A stretch of DNA of 64,000 nucleotides from Paraburkholderia tropica (GTDB lineage: Bacteria; Pseudomonadota; Gammaproteobacteria; Burkholderiales; Burkholderiaceae): the NCBI RefSeq assembly GCF_900109265.1, contig NZ_FNZM01000011.1, positions 124,001 to 188,000 on the forward strand, read 5' to 3'. Under the pieces are notes generated by a model that did no database searches, had not been told where the DNA came from, and saw only the letters and a list, made by a program, of their open reading frames with translations. Of the stretch, positions 27,058-35,856 are shown one piece after another. Every line of letters starts with the position of its first letter. Position 1 is the first letter of the stretch. A program made the position numbers and the translations under genes.

Positions 27058-27324
27058 TCAGGCCGAGAACAGCGTGTCGAGTGCGGCGGCGGCTTCGCTG
27101 TCGACCGTGTTGTAAACAACGCTGTCGGCTTCGAAGATGTAGTGCGTCGTGTATTTGCCGATGCGGGCGAGAATCTCTTCCTGGACCAGCTCGGGCGCAG
27201 CCTCGAGCTTCAGATACCACGCGGTCGAAGAGAGGCGCGTCTGGAACGCGCCGTATTCCACCATCAACTGGTCGAACGCGAGAGCATCCTGATCGCGGCA
27301 GACGATGACCAGATTTCCCTTCAT
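27058..27324 (-). CDS. Small conserved-type protein, possibly SinR/Cas2-like ferredoxin fold
   Basis: 88 residues; function not recognised. Starts MKGNLVIVCRDQDALAFDQLM with GGAGGC six bases before the ATG. The pattern of a first beta-strand (NLVIVCR), a helix, a strand with S-T-A-W-Y-L (LSSTAWYLKLEAAPE), a second helix (VQEEILARIGKY) and a strand with T-H-Y-I-F-E is like the small ferredoxin-fold group that includes Cas2, VapD and SinR-type proteins. The catalytic Asp expected at the end of beta-1 in Cas2 is not there (CRDQD instead), so nuclease activity is not implied. No CRISPR array is in the window. Lies downstream of a diguanylate cyclase gene on the same strand. Confidence 0.75.
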   Translation of the reverse strand: MKGNLVIVCRDQDALAFDQLMVEYGAFQTRLSSTAWYLKLEAAPELVQEEILARIGKYTTHYIFEADSVVYNTVDSEAAAALDTLFSA

Positions 27325-27509
27325 GCATGCCTCCTGATATGTGCTGTGAAACGACCTGACGCGCCGCACGCCGGACTTCGGCGATGCGCATAGCATGGCG
27401 GCGCGTGCTGCGCTGGTCCGATGATACCGCGTCGGGCCGGTTTGCCCCGGTCGAGTTCGGCAGTTAAGTGAGTGTGTGCTGATGTCCGGCGTGCGCGGCG
27501 ACGGCGCGT

Positions 27510-29189
27510 TCACCACGTTTCGGCGGCGGTGCGCGGCGGCACGGCGCCGTCGGCGGTCATCGCCTCGCAGCGGTCGCGGCCGCCCGCTTTCGCCATGTAG
27601 AGCGCCAGATCGGCACGGCTCATCAGCCGTTCGGGCTGGTCTTGCGACGCGGCCAGTTCGGTGACGCCGATGCTCACGCTCAGGTTCGATTCCGCGGGCA
27701 ATTCCGCGCACGGGCTCGACTTCACTTCGCGGCGCAGACGCTCGATTACGTCGTGCGCGGTCGAGAGCGAGGTGTCGGTTAGCAGGATGCCGAACTCCTC
27801 GCCGCCGAGCCGTCCCACGGCGTCGCCGGAGCGCAGTTCGGCGCGGCAGGTTTCCACGAAATGCTGAAGCGCGCGGTCGCCCGCCGGATGGCCGAAGCGG
27901 TCGTTGATCTGCTTGAAGTGATCGAGGTCGGCGATCGCCATGCACAGCGGCTTGCCCTGCGCATAGGCGGCGTCGATTTCGCGGCGCAGCAGGTCGAGGA
28001 AATAGCGGCGCGACAGGGCGCCGGTCAGCGCGTCGTGGCGCGCTTCGGCGGCGAGCAGCGCGTTGGCGGCCTGCAGTTGCCCCGCGAGATCGCGGCTCGC
28101 GCGATGCAGACGCCGCTCGCGCACCCACGAGATCGAAATCACGGCCGCGAGCGCCGCGGTGCCCGCGAGCGTCAGAAAAATCAGCAGACGATCGCGCCGA
28201 TGGTTGGCGAGCAGTTCAGGCCAGGCGTTGAGCGGATCGACGAGATGCGCCGAGAGTCCCGAGTTGAGCCCGCCGCGCACCTCATAAAGCGCGGGCAGGG
28301 GCTGGCCCGGCAGATCGACGAGCGACTGCGCGGCCTGCGCGGGCATCCACGGCGCCTGGCTCGTGGCGGCGTCGGCGGCGTTTTGCAGCGACAGTTCGGA
28401 GAAGCGCTCGCGCAGATAGGTGTTCACGCGGTCGACGGCGTTCATTTCTTCGACGTGCGAGCCGGGCATCGCGAGCCCTTCGAGCGCGCTGTCGTGCGCC
28501 ATCACGATCACGCCGTTGCTGTCCGAGACGAAGGTGCCCGGATGCGTGACCCAGTGGCGCAGCCGCGCGATGCTCACCTTGGCGACCACGGCGCCCACCA
28601 GCAGGCCGTTGTCGTAGGCCGGTGCGGCGACGAAGATGCCCGGCTCGCCGCTCGAGGTGCCCACGCCATAGGTTTCTGAGAACGCACCGAGCAGCGTGTC
28701 GGTGAGGTACGCGCGCGGACGCATGTCGACGCCCACGTAGGAAATCTTGTCCATCGCGTTGCTCGACGCGATGCAGATGCCGTTGCTGTTGACGAGCCAG
28801 ATCGCATCGAGGCCGGAGAAGCCTTGCGCGTCGTGCAGGAAGCGGTTGACGGTGGCGAGCTCGGGCATCTGCTGCAACGCTTCGCGTCGCGCCAGTTCCG
28901 TAGATGTGCGCAAAGCGGCATAATGCCCAGCCTCGGTGAGCGCCTGTTGCACCACGCGGGTCTCGGCCATGGTGGCGGGAATCGCGCGCGACATGGCGAG
29001 ATCGCTGGCGATCACTTCCGCCATGTTGTCGACGACGGAACGCGTCATCTGACGCTGGACCTTGAGCGCCGTGTCGAGCTCCTGACGCACCATGCGGTCG
29101 GCGAGCCAGCCGGCGCCCAGCCAGCAGACGAGGGCGACCGCCACGACTCCGAGCGGCCCGGCTGCCTGACGCAAGAGTCTCCTGTTCAT
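27510..29189 (-). CDS. Membrane diguanylate cyclase with Cache-type sensor
   Basis: 559 residues. Helix 1 (about 9-28), an extracytoplasmic dCache/PDC-like domain (about 40-330; FSGLDAIWLVNSNGICIASSN, SYVGVDMRPRAYLTD), helix 2 (about 335-355), then a GGDEF domain. The active-site motif is GGEEF (GRLGGEEFGILL), competent for making cyclic di-GMP, and RSGD five residues before it fits the RxxD inhibitory site. ATG at 29189 (MNRRLLRQAAGPLG) was chosen; the longer upstream frame is Arg-rich shadow. Ligand unknown. Confidence 0.92.
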   Translation of the reverse strand: MNRRLLRQAAGPLGVVAVALVCWLGAGWLADRMVRQELDTALKVQRQMTRSVVDNMAEVIASDLAMSRAIPATMAETRVVQQALTEAGHYAALRTSTELARREALQQMPELATVNRFLHDAQGFSGLDAIWLVNSNGICIASSNAMDKISYVGVDMRPRAYLTDTLLGAFSETYGVGTSSGEPGIFVAAPAYDNGLLVGAVVAKVSIARLRHWVTHPGTFVSDSNGVIVMAHDSALEGLAMPGSHVEEMNAVDRVNTYLRERFSELSLQNAADAATSQAPWMPAQAAQSLVDLPGQPLPALYEVRGGLNSGLSAHLVDPLNAWPELLANHRRDRLLIFLTLAGTAALAAVISISWVRERRLHRASRDLAGQLQAANALLAAEARHDALTGALSRRYFLDLLRREIDAAYAQGKPLCMAIADLDHFKQINDRFGHPAGDRALQHFVETCRAELRSGDAVGRLGGEEFGILLTDTSLSTAHDVIERLRREVKSSPCAELPAESNLSVSIGVTELAASQDQPERLMSRADLALYMAKAGGRDRCEAMTADGAVPPRTAAETW

Positions 29190-29854
29190 CGGCCTTCTGA
29201 TTCGTGGATGGGCATGGCGCGCCTGATGCTTGAGCGGGCGGCTCGCCCGATATCCCGGCGCGTGAAGCACCGGCCCGGCACAACGGGACACTGCGCGGCG
29301 AAGGGGTGGCCGTCGCCGCGTGACGATTCTACCTCTCGAACGGCGTCTGCGAGCCTGCAAACGCCGTCCGGCGGGCCTCGCGCGTGATCGCCGTGTGCGC
29401 GGGCGCACGTTGGGGAGTCGTCGGCAGGCTTTGCCGCATGCTGGCCGGAATGTCGCGGAAAGCGCGCCGAAAGTGGCTCGAAAGCCCCGCCTGGCGGGCG
29501 TTTGCTGGAATCCTGCCGGCGTGGCGCGCGAGGTTGAATGTGTCACGAAGGTTGGTGTAGTGTCGTGCCGTTCCGAACCAGGCAAGCCTGCCGCGTGAGC
29601 GCGCCGCCGCGGGTTGCGCCGGCCGCGCCGGACGGCAGCGGGCGCGCTTCCTTGGGTCCGGCCCCTGCGTGCGGCGGCATGCGTCCTCGTGGGGCGCCGC
29701 CGCGTCATCAACGCTAACGAAATACTCAGTCCATGCGTCTTGCCTTTGCTGATTTCCGCTCTCCGCGCGCCGCTTGCGTTGCTTGCGTGGCTGGTGCCGC
29801 GCGCGCACCGCACCGCGAGGCCGCCGCATCGATCTTCAACGGGGAGGGCGTCTG
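29190..29854. other. Divergent intergenic region diguanylate cyclase / ABC permease
   Basis: 665 bases. A weak plus-strand promoter candidate is TTGAAT (29534-29539), 16 bases, TGTAGT (29556-29561), which would give a leader of nearly 290 nt before the ABC permease. I looked for a riboswitch pattern in that leader and do not recognise one. Open frames here are Arg/Pro/Ala-rich shadow. Confidence 0.35.
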
Positions 29855-31618
29855 ATGGAATTCAAGTTCAACCTGAACCGCACGGCCAACGCTTCGGCGT
29901 GGCGCGTGCTGCCTAATCGCTGGGACTTCGTGGCGTTCCCGCTGATCATCTGCCTGATCGCGATGGCCGCCGTGGGCTTTCACGAAACGATGGCGCCCAT
30001 CGCCACGCTCAAGGCGCAGCCGATCTCGCTCGACGCCGCGAACCTGCCCGAATACGCGATGCGCACGACGCTGCGCATGCTGGCGGCGATGGTCGCCTCG
30101 CTGATCTTCACGCTGGTCTACGGCACGCTCGCGGCCAAGAGCCGCCGCGCCGGTCTCGTGCTGGTGCCGATCCTCGACATTCTTCAGTCGGTGCCGGTGC
30201 TGGGCTACATTTCGTTCACGGTCACGTTTTTCCTCGCGCTGTTTCCCTCGCGCGTGCTCGGCGCCGAACTCGCGGCGATCTTCGCGATCTTCACGAGCCA
30301 GGCGTGGAACATGACCTTCAGCTTCTATCAGTCGCTGCGCACGGTGCCGCGCGATCTCGACGAAGTCTCGAAAGGTTTCCATCTGACCAACTGGCAGCGC
30401 TTCTGGAAGCTCGAAGTGCCGTTCTCGATGCCGGGCCTCATCTGGAACATGATGATGTCGATGTCGGGCGGCTGGTTCTTCGTGGTGGCTTCCGAAGCGA
30501 TCACGGTGGGCAACAACACGATCACGCTGCCGGGCGTCGGCGCCTATCTCGCGCAGGCCATCGCCGAGCGCAACATGCACGCGATCGGCTGGGTGATCCT
30601 GACGATGACGGTCGTGATTCTCGCCTACGACCAGCTGCTGTTCCGACCGCTCGTCGCGTGGGCCGACAAGTTCCGCATGGAGAACACCAGTTCCGGCGAC
30701 GCGCCGCAGTCGTGGCTGCTCGACCTGATCCGCCGCACGCATCTGATTCACGAACTGCTCGTGCCGCTCGGCTGGGTTTTCGCCAAGGCCGCGCGCATTC
30801 CGTTCCGTCTGCCCGCGTTTCGGACGATCCAGCGCGCCGCGCCCGCGGCCCCCGCGCGCGGCGGCGCGCGCTCGAAGCTCGGCGATATCGTCTGGGCGCT
30901 GTTCGTGATCGCGCTCACGCTGTTCGTGGTCTGGCGCGTGGTGGCCTACGTGCGCACGGGCGTCTCGCTCGACGAAGTCGGCCACGTGCTCATGCTCGGC
31001 CTCATCACGCTGCTGCGCGTGATCGTGCTGATCGCGATCGCTTCGGTGATCTGGGTGCCGCTCGGCGTGCTGATCGGCATGCGCCCGGCGCTCGCGGAAA
31101 AGATCCAGCCGCTCGCGCAGTTTCTCGCGGCGTTTCCGGCGAACCTGCTGTTCCCCGCGTTCGTGATCGTGATCGTGCGCTTCCACCTCAATCCTGACAT
31201 CTGGCTGTCACCGCTGATCGTGCTCGGCACGCAGTGGTATATCCTGTTCAACGTGATTGCCGGGGCGAGCGCCTACCCGAACGACTACAAGGAAGCGGCG
31301 AAGAATTTCCGCATCCGTGGCTGGCAGTGGTGGCGTCAGGCGGTGCTGCCGGGCATCTTCCCGTACTACATCACCGGCGCGATCACGGCCTCGGGCGGCG
31401 CGTGGAACGCGAGCATCGTCGCCGAATACGTGCAGTGGGGCGACACGAAGCTCGAAGCGCATGGCCTCGGCGCGTACATCGCGCAGATGACCGCCGCCGG
31501 CGACTTTCCGAAGATCATCCTCGGCATCGCCGTGATGTCGCTGTTCGTCACGCTGTTCAACCGCGTGCTCTGGCGCCCGCTGTACACGCATGCCGAATCG
31601 CGGCTGCGGCTCGATTGA
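29855..31618 (+). CDS. ABC transporter permease, two permease domains fused in one chain
   Basis: 587 residues with two BPD_transp_1 modules of the nitrate/taurine/sulfonate class: first module about 75-275 with EAA-like loop DLDEVSKGFHLTNWQRFWKLEVPFSMPG, second about 390-580 with DYKEAAKNFRIRGWQWWRQAVLPGIFP. About twelve membrane helices in all. ATG at 29855 has GGGGAGGG 6 bases before it. Followed 60 bases later by the matching ATPase. No substrate-binding protein is next to it, so the substrate is unknown. Confidence 0.9.
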   Translation: MEFKFNLNRTANASAWRVLPNRWDFVAFPLIICLIAMAAVGFHETMAPIATLKAQPISLDAANLPEYAMRTTLRMLAAMVASLIFTLVYGTLAAKSRRAGLVLVPILDILQSVPVLGYISFTVTFFLALFPSRVLGAELAAIFAIFTSQAWNMTFSFYQSLRTVPRDLDEVSKGFHLTNWQRFWKLEVPFSMPGLIWNMMMSMSGGWFFVVASEAITVGNNTITLPGVGAYLAQAIAERNMHAIGWVILTMTVVILAYDQLLFRPLVAWADKFRMENTSSGDAPQSWLLDLIRRTHLIHELLVPLGWVFAKAARIPFRLPAFRTIQRAAPAAPARGGARSKLGDIVWALFVIALTLFVVWRVVAYVRTGVSLDEVGHVLMLGLITLLRVIVLIAIASVIWVPLGVLIGMRPALAEKIQPLAQFLAAFPANLLFPAFVIVIVRFHLNPDIWLSPLIVLGTQWYILFNVIAGASAYPNDYKEAAKNFRIRGWQWWRQAVLPGIFPYYITGAITASGGAWNASIVAEYVQWGDTKLEAHGLGAYIAQMTAAGDFPKIILGIAVMSLFVTLFNRVLWRPLYTHAESRLRLD

Positions 31619-31678
31619 TCGCCATCGGGCGAAGACTGCGACAATTCAGCGAATCAACGAAGGATCGAAGGTAACGCG

Positions 31679-33028
31679 ATGCAAAACCCCAAGACCCTGA
31701 GCACCGCGCACGGCGACGTGCAGACGGCCCCGAATCCGCCGCGGCTCGGCGAGGAAATCCTGCGTGTCAAGGACGTATGCCGGGGCTTCAACAAGTCGCA
31801 GGGCGAACTGCTGGTGCTCGACGACGCCAATCTCTCGCTGCGCGAAGGCGAGATCGTCGGGCTGCTCGGCCGCTCCGGTTCGGGTAAGTCGACGCTGCTG
31901 CGCATCATCGCCGGGCTGATCGAGCCGACCGGCGGCGAAGTGACGTGGCGCGGCAAGCCGCTCGACGGCCCGGCCGAAGGCGTGGCAATGGTGTTCCAGA
32001 CCTTCGCGCTGTTCCCGTGGCTCACGGTGCTGCAGAACGTGGAAGCCGGTCTGGAAGCGCAGGGCGTGGGCGCGCGCGAGCGTCGCGAACGCGCGCTGGC
32101 GGCGATCGACCTGATCGGTCTCGACGGCTTCGAAAACGCCTATCCGCGCGAACTCTCGGGCGGCATGCGCCAGCGCGTGGGCTTCGCGCGCGCGCTCGTC
32201 GTCGATCCGATGCTCATGCTGATGGACGAGCCGTTCTCCGCGCTCGACGTGCTGACCGCCGAAACGCTGCGTACCGACCTGCTCGATCTGTGGACGCAAG
32301 GGCGTCTGCCGATCAAGTCGGTGCTGATCGTCACGCACAACATCGAGGAAGCGGTGTTCATGTGCGACCGCATTCTGGTGCTGTCGTCGAATCCGGGTCG
32401 CGTGGTCGCGGAAATCAAGGTGCCGTTCAAGCATCCGCGCAATCGTCTGGACCCGGCGTTCCGCAAGCTGGTCGACGACATCTACGCGAAGATGACCGCG
32501 CGTCAGACCGGCGAGACGACGAGGAAGGGCCTCGAACTCGGCAGCTGGCTGCCGCGCGTGTCGACCAACCTGATGGCCGGTCTGATCGAAACGCTCGCCG
32601 CCGCGCCGTATCACGGCCGCGCCGACATGCCGGAAATCGCCCGCTCGCTGCATCTGGAAGTGGACGATCTGTTCCCGATCGCGGAAGTGCTGCAACACCT
32701 CGGTTTCGCCGATGTGCGCGAAGGCGACGTGCTGCTCACGCCGCCCGCCCGCGTGTTCGCGGAATTCGGCACGCAGGAGCGCAAGATGATGTTCGCCGAG
32801 CATCTGCTGCGTCATGTGCCGCTCGCGGCGCGGATCAAGAAGGTGCTCAACGAGCGTCCGGGCCACCGCGCGCCGCGCGTGCGTTTCGAGCAGGAACTCG
32901 AAGACTTTCTCTCCGACGGCGCGGCCGAGGAGACGCTCGACACCGTGATCGACTGGGGCCGTTACGGCGAGATCTTCTCGTACAACGACCAGTCGGAAAT
33001 CTTCAGTCTCGAAGACGTGGAGTCCTGA
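31679..33028 (+). CDS. ABC ATPase of the NrtD/TauB/SsuB type with C-terminal AAA-associated domain
   Basis: 449 residues. The ATPase part (about 22-270) has Walker A GRSGSGKST, Q-loop FQTFALFPWLTVLQNV, signature LSGGMRQR, Walker B LMLMDEPFSALD and THNIEEAV. A further ~150 residues (about 300-449; ETLAAAPYHGRADMPEIARSLHLEVDDLFP) form an AAA-associated C-terminal domain seen in a subset of nitrate/sulfonate-type ATPases, probably regulatory. Forms one transporter with the fused permease upstream. Ends at a terminator at 33066. Confidence 0.9.
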   Translation: MQNPKTLSTAHGDVQTAPNPPRLGEEILRVKDVCRGFNKSQGELLVLDDANLSLREGEIVGLLGRSGSGKSTLLRIIAGLIEPTGGEVTWRGKPLDGPAEGVAMVFQTFALFPWLTVLQNVEAGLEAQGVGARERRERALAAIDLIGLDGFENAYPRELSGGMRQRVGFARALVVDPMLMLMDEPFSALDVLTAETLRTDLLDLWTQGRLPIKSVLIVTHNIEEAVFMCDRILVLSSNPGRVVAEIKVPFKHPRNRLDPAFRKLVDDIYAKMTARQTGETTRKGLELGSWLPRVSTNLMAGLIETLAAAPYHGRADMPEIARSLHLEVDDLFPIAEVLQHLGFADVREGDVLLTPPARVFAEFGTQERKMMFAEHLLRHVPLAARIKKVLNERPGHRAPRVRFEQELEDFLSDGAAEETLDTVIDWGRYGEIFSYNDQSEIFSLEDVES

Positions 33029-33065
33029 TCGATTTGCGGATCGCATTCACGCGATACGCACCATG

Positions 33066-33094
33066 AAAAACGGTCGCCGAGGCGACCGTTTTTT
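33066..33094. terminator. Bidirectional intrinsic terminator
   Basis: 12-bp arms AAAACGGTCGCC (33067-33078) and GGCGACCGTTTT (33081-33092) with a very short loop, A-run before and T-run after. Serves the ABC ATPase gene and the converging lipoprotein-like pair. Confidence 0.85.
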
Positions 33095-33108
33095 CGTGTA
33101 GCGAGCGA

Positions 33109-33681
33109 TTATTGCAGCGAGCCCCAGCGCTCGACGGCAGGCTCGGCCGTCGCCCATTTCCAGGTGCTCTGATCCTGGCACGCGGTGGCGGTGTACCACT
33201 GCTCGGGCGAGTTGGCGGCGTCGCCGTCCTGCACCGAGAACACGAAGTCCTTGCACAGCGCGAGCGCCGACGCGAACGCGCGCGTCACGCGCACCTTGCC
33301 GTGGCCGTTTTCCACGGGCAGCGTGTGCTTGATGCGCCAGGTGTCGGTGCCGTCGACGGGCAGACGTCCGGCGGTTTCCGCGATCAGCTCCTGCTGGTCG
33401 GCGTGCATGCTCTTCATGAAGCGGTTGACGGCTTCGTCGGTGGCCGCCTGCACGGCGATGCCCACGCCCACGCCCACGGCCGGATTCGCGGTGACGATGC
33501 CGGTGGCGGCCGCGGCGGCGGCCCCGCTGGCCGCGCCGATTGAGCCGCAGCCGCTGGTGGTGAGCGCAACGCTCGCGCAGAGCGCCGCGAGTGCAACGAG
33601 CGAGAGCCCGCGCGATGCGCCGGGACGCCGCGCGCGCGCCGCACGTGTCGCGGCCACGGCCGGGGAATTCACGCCGTTCAT
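33109..33681 (-). CDS. Putative lipoprotein, second of a tandem paralogous pair
   Basis: 190 residues; function not recognised. Basic N-terminus, hydrophobic stretch (about 24-41) and a lipobox-like TSGC before a Gly/Ala-rich segment (ASGAAAAAATGIVTANPAVGVGVGIAVQAATDE) that could insert in or pack on a membrane. The C-terminal half (LPVENGHGKVRVTRAFASALALCKDFVFSVQDGD) ends WKWATAEPAVERWGSLQ, nearly the same as the end of the neighbouring protein. Start overlaps the stop of the upstream paralogue by four bases (ATGA). Confidence 0.8.
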   Translation of the reverse strand: MNGVNSPAVAATRAARARRPGASRGLSLVALAALCASVALTTSGCGSIGAASGAAAAAATGIVTANPAVGVGVGIAVQAATDEAVNRFMKSMHADQQELIAETAGRLPVDGTDTWRIKHTLPVENGHGKVRVTRAFASALALCKDFVFSVQDGDAANSPEQWYTATACQDQSTWKWATAEPAVERWGSLQ

Positions 33682-34340
33682 TGCAGCGCGCCCCAGCGCG
33701 CGGTGGCCGGTTCGGCCGACGCCCACTTCCAGTTCTGACCGTCGCGGCACACCGAGGCCACGTAGAACGCGCTCGTCGCGGCCTTGTCCTTCGTCGCGTC
33801 GTGATCGACGGAGAAGACGATTTCCTTGCAGTCGAGCGCGCCCGAACTGATCGTGCGGCTCACCGTCACGCGGCCGTGTTCGTCGTCTTCGATCGGAAAC
33901 GAATGGACGATCGACCAGGGCGCGACGGCGCCGACGTCGAGCGGGCCCGCGGCCTTCGCGATGCTGTCCTGGGTGTTGGTGTGCACGACGCGCTCGGAGT
34001 ACTGCACGCCGGCCTTGGCGGCGGCCAGCGCGCCGAGGCCGATGCCGGTCGCCACGGCCGCGTTGTTCGTCACCTTCGCGGCGACGGCGGCGCCCGCGAT
34101 ACCGGCGCCGGTTTGCGCGCCCTCGGAGTAGAGCGAGCTGCACGCCGAACACGCGAAGCTGGCCACGGTGGCGAGCAGCGAGAGCGACGCGGCGCGGCGC
34201 CAGCGCGCCGACGAAGCGGCGTGCCGTGCGAGCGCGATACGAATCGTTTCACGCGGCGAATCAGCGATCGGGTGAGTCGTCGAGTCGATCGGCGATGCCG
34301 CCATCGGCGCGTTGCACGCCAGAGCACTTCGTTCTTGCAT
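33678..34340 (-). CDS. Putative lipoprotein, first of a tandem paralogous pair
   Basis: 220 residues; function not recognised. ATG at 34340 has AAGGA upstream. The first ~65 residues are cytoplasmic-like, followed by a hydrophobic segment (about 67-82) with Cys in SFACSAC, a Gly/Ala-rich segment (GAGIAGAAVAAKVTNNAAVATGIGLG, two glycine-zipper-like runs) and a soluble domain ending WKWASAEPATARWGALQ. C-terminal halves of the pair align, whereas the N-termini do not. Upstream 283 bases carry a near-miss of a sigma-54 site. Confidence 0.8.
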   Translation of the reverse strand: MQERSALACNAPMAASPIDSTTHPIADSPRETIRIALARHAASSARWRRAASLSLLATVASFACSACSSLYSEGAQTGAGIAGAAVAAKVTNNAAVATGIGLGALAAAKAGVQYSERVVHTNTQDSIAKAAGPLDVGAVAPWSIVHSFPIEDDEHGRVTVSRTISSGALDCKEIVFSVDHDATKDKAATSAFYVASVCRDGQNWKWASAEPATARWGALQ

Positions 34341-34623
34341 GATCCTTTCCCTGCCGCTTGCGGCCGGAAGCCGCGTTGCGCAAGCCTCCAGCACGTTTTC
34401 GTGCTGCGGATTGTGCAGGAAGGACTTACACAAGGGCATAGGTAAAGTGCAAGAAATTGCAAAATGCCGTGCACCGCTTGTCCTAACGTGATTGCGATGA
34501 CGGCTATTTCGCAACATTTCGAGGCTTTTTGCCGACGCTTTCGTCAACGTATTCGGCAACGCGCTTGCCGATAACCGACAGCCTCGTTTCAGATTCCTTT
34601 CGCCTGAAATCTTCCGCGCGCGA

Positions 34624-35856
34624 TCATGCGTCGTCGCGCGGGTCGTCGCCTTCGTCGCTGTCGATGTCCTCCGGCGGCGGCGCGTCGCCGTCCTCGGCGC
34701 CGTAGCTGCCGAGCCGGTTGTACAGCGTCTTCAGACTCACGCCGAGCGTGCGCGCCGCGAGACGCTTGTCGCCGCCGCAATGCTTGAGCGTGCCGAGAAT
34801 GATCTGCTTTTGCGCGTCCGCGAGCGGCGTGCCGATCCACACGCTCATCGCATCGCCCTGCGTGACGGGCTTCTTCACGCGCGGCACGAGTTGCGGATGC
34901 GCGATCTCCACCTGCTTCTCGGCGAGGATGAACGCGCGATACACCGCGTTCTTCAGCTCGCGCACGTTGCCGGGCCACGACCAGTTGCGCACCGTTTCGA
35001 GCGCGCGCTTGCTGAACACCTTCTGCGTGCCGCTCTCGTCGTTGAGTTCGTTGAGAAAGAGCTGGGCGAGCAGTTCGCGGTCGCGCTCGCGTTCGCGCAG
35101 CGGCGGCGCGCGCAGCGGAAACACCGCGAGGCGATACATCAGATCCTCGCGCAGCGCCATGTCGCGCACGGCGGCCACGGGGTCGCGATTGGTCGCGGCG
35201 ATCACGCGCACGTCGCCGCGAATCGCCTCGTTGCTGCCGACGGGGTAGTACTCGCCGGACTCCAGCGCGCGCAGCAGCTTGACCTGATGCAGCAGCGACA
35301 TTTCGGTGACTTCGTCGAGAAACAGCGTGCCGCCGCGCGCGTGCTCGAAGTGGCCGTCGCGCGCCTGCACCGCGCCCGTGAAGCTGCCTTTTTCGTGGCC
35401 GAAGAGTTCGGCTTCGATCAGCTCGTCGGGAATCGCGCCGCAGTTCACGGCGATGAACGGACCGTCGCGGCGATTGCTTTCCTCGTGAATCGTGCGCGCG
35501 ACCAACTCCTTGCCGGTGCCCGATTCGCCGACGATCAGCGCCGTCGCCTCGGTCACCGAAACGCGCCGGATCTGCTCGTAGAGGTCCTGCATGACCGCCG
35601 ACGAACCGTACAGGCGTCCGTACGATTCCAGGCCCGCGACGCGCGCGCTCCGTTCCTCGCTCATGCGCGCGTCGTCGGGCTTGTCGGGCTTGTCGGCTTT
35701 GTCGCGGCGTGCCGCGGCGCGCGGCTTGTCGCTGCGTTTTTCACTGCGCTTTCCTGCACGCTTCTCGTCAGGCCGTTCATCCAGCATCTCGTTACGTTGT
35801 TCGTCGCGCATTGCATCGCGCTCGGCGGCGGGCGAGCCCGGCTCGATTGTCGCCAT
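34624..35856 (-). CDS. Sigma-54-dependent activator without receiver domain
   Basis: 410 residues. The N-terminal ~70 residues are low-complexity Arg/Lys/Asp/Glu (EKRAGKRSEKRSDKPR, KADKPDKPDD) and contain no receiver, PAS or GAF domain. The AAA+ domain (about 75-310) has Walker A GESGTGKE, the sigma-54 contact loop GSFTGA, Walker B GGTLFLDEVTEM and ATNRDP. C-terminal Fis-type helix-turn-helix (LAARTLGVSLKTLYNRL) binds DNA. How it is switched on is unknown. ATG at 35856 is assigned because the upstream frame is shadow. Paralogous to the response regulator at 37.0 kb. Confidence 0.92.
   Translation of the reverse strand: MATIEPGSPAAERDAMRDEQRNEMLDERPDEKRAGKRSEKRSDKPRAAARRDKADKPDKPDDARMSEERSARVAGLESYGRLYGSSAVMQDLYEQIRRVSVTEATALIVGESGTGKELVARTIHEESNRRDGPFIAVNCGAIPDELIEAELFGHEKGSFTGAVQARDGHFEHARGGTLFLDEVTEMSLLHQVKLLRALESGEYYPVGSNEAIRGDVRVIAATNRDPVAAVRDMALREDLMYRLAVFPLRAPPLRERERDRELLAQLFLNELNDESGTQKVFSKRALETVRNWSWPGNVRELKNAVYRAFILAEKQVEIAHPQLVPRVKKPVTQGDAMSVWIGTPLADAQKQIILGTLKHCGGDKRLAARTLGVSLKTLYNRLGSYGAEDGDAPPPEDIDSDEGDDPRDDA

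Noticed and set aside
27058..27324. CRISPR-associated Cas2
   Set aside because: No repeats or other cas genes nearby, and the active-site Asp pattern does not match; kept only as a fold-level resemblance.
34452..34474. Sigma-54-like site on the minus strand upstream of the lipoprotein pair
   Set aside because: The TTGCA part fits, but the invariant GG of the -24 element is GC at the right spacing.
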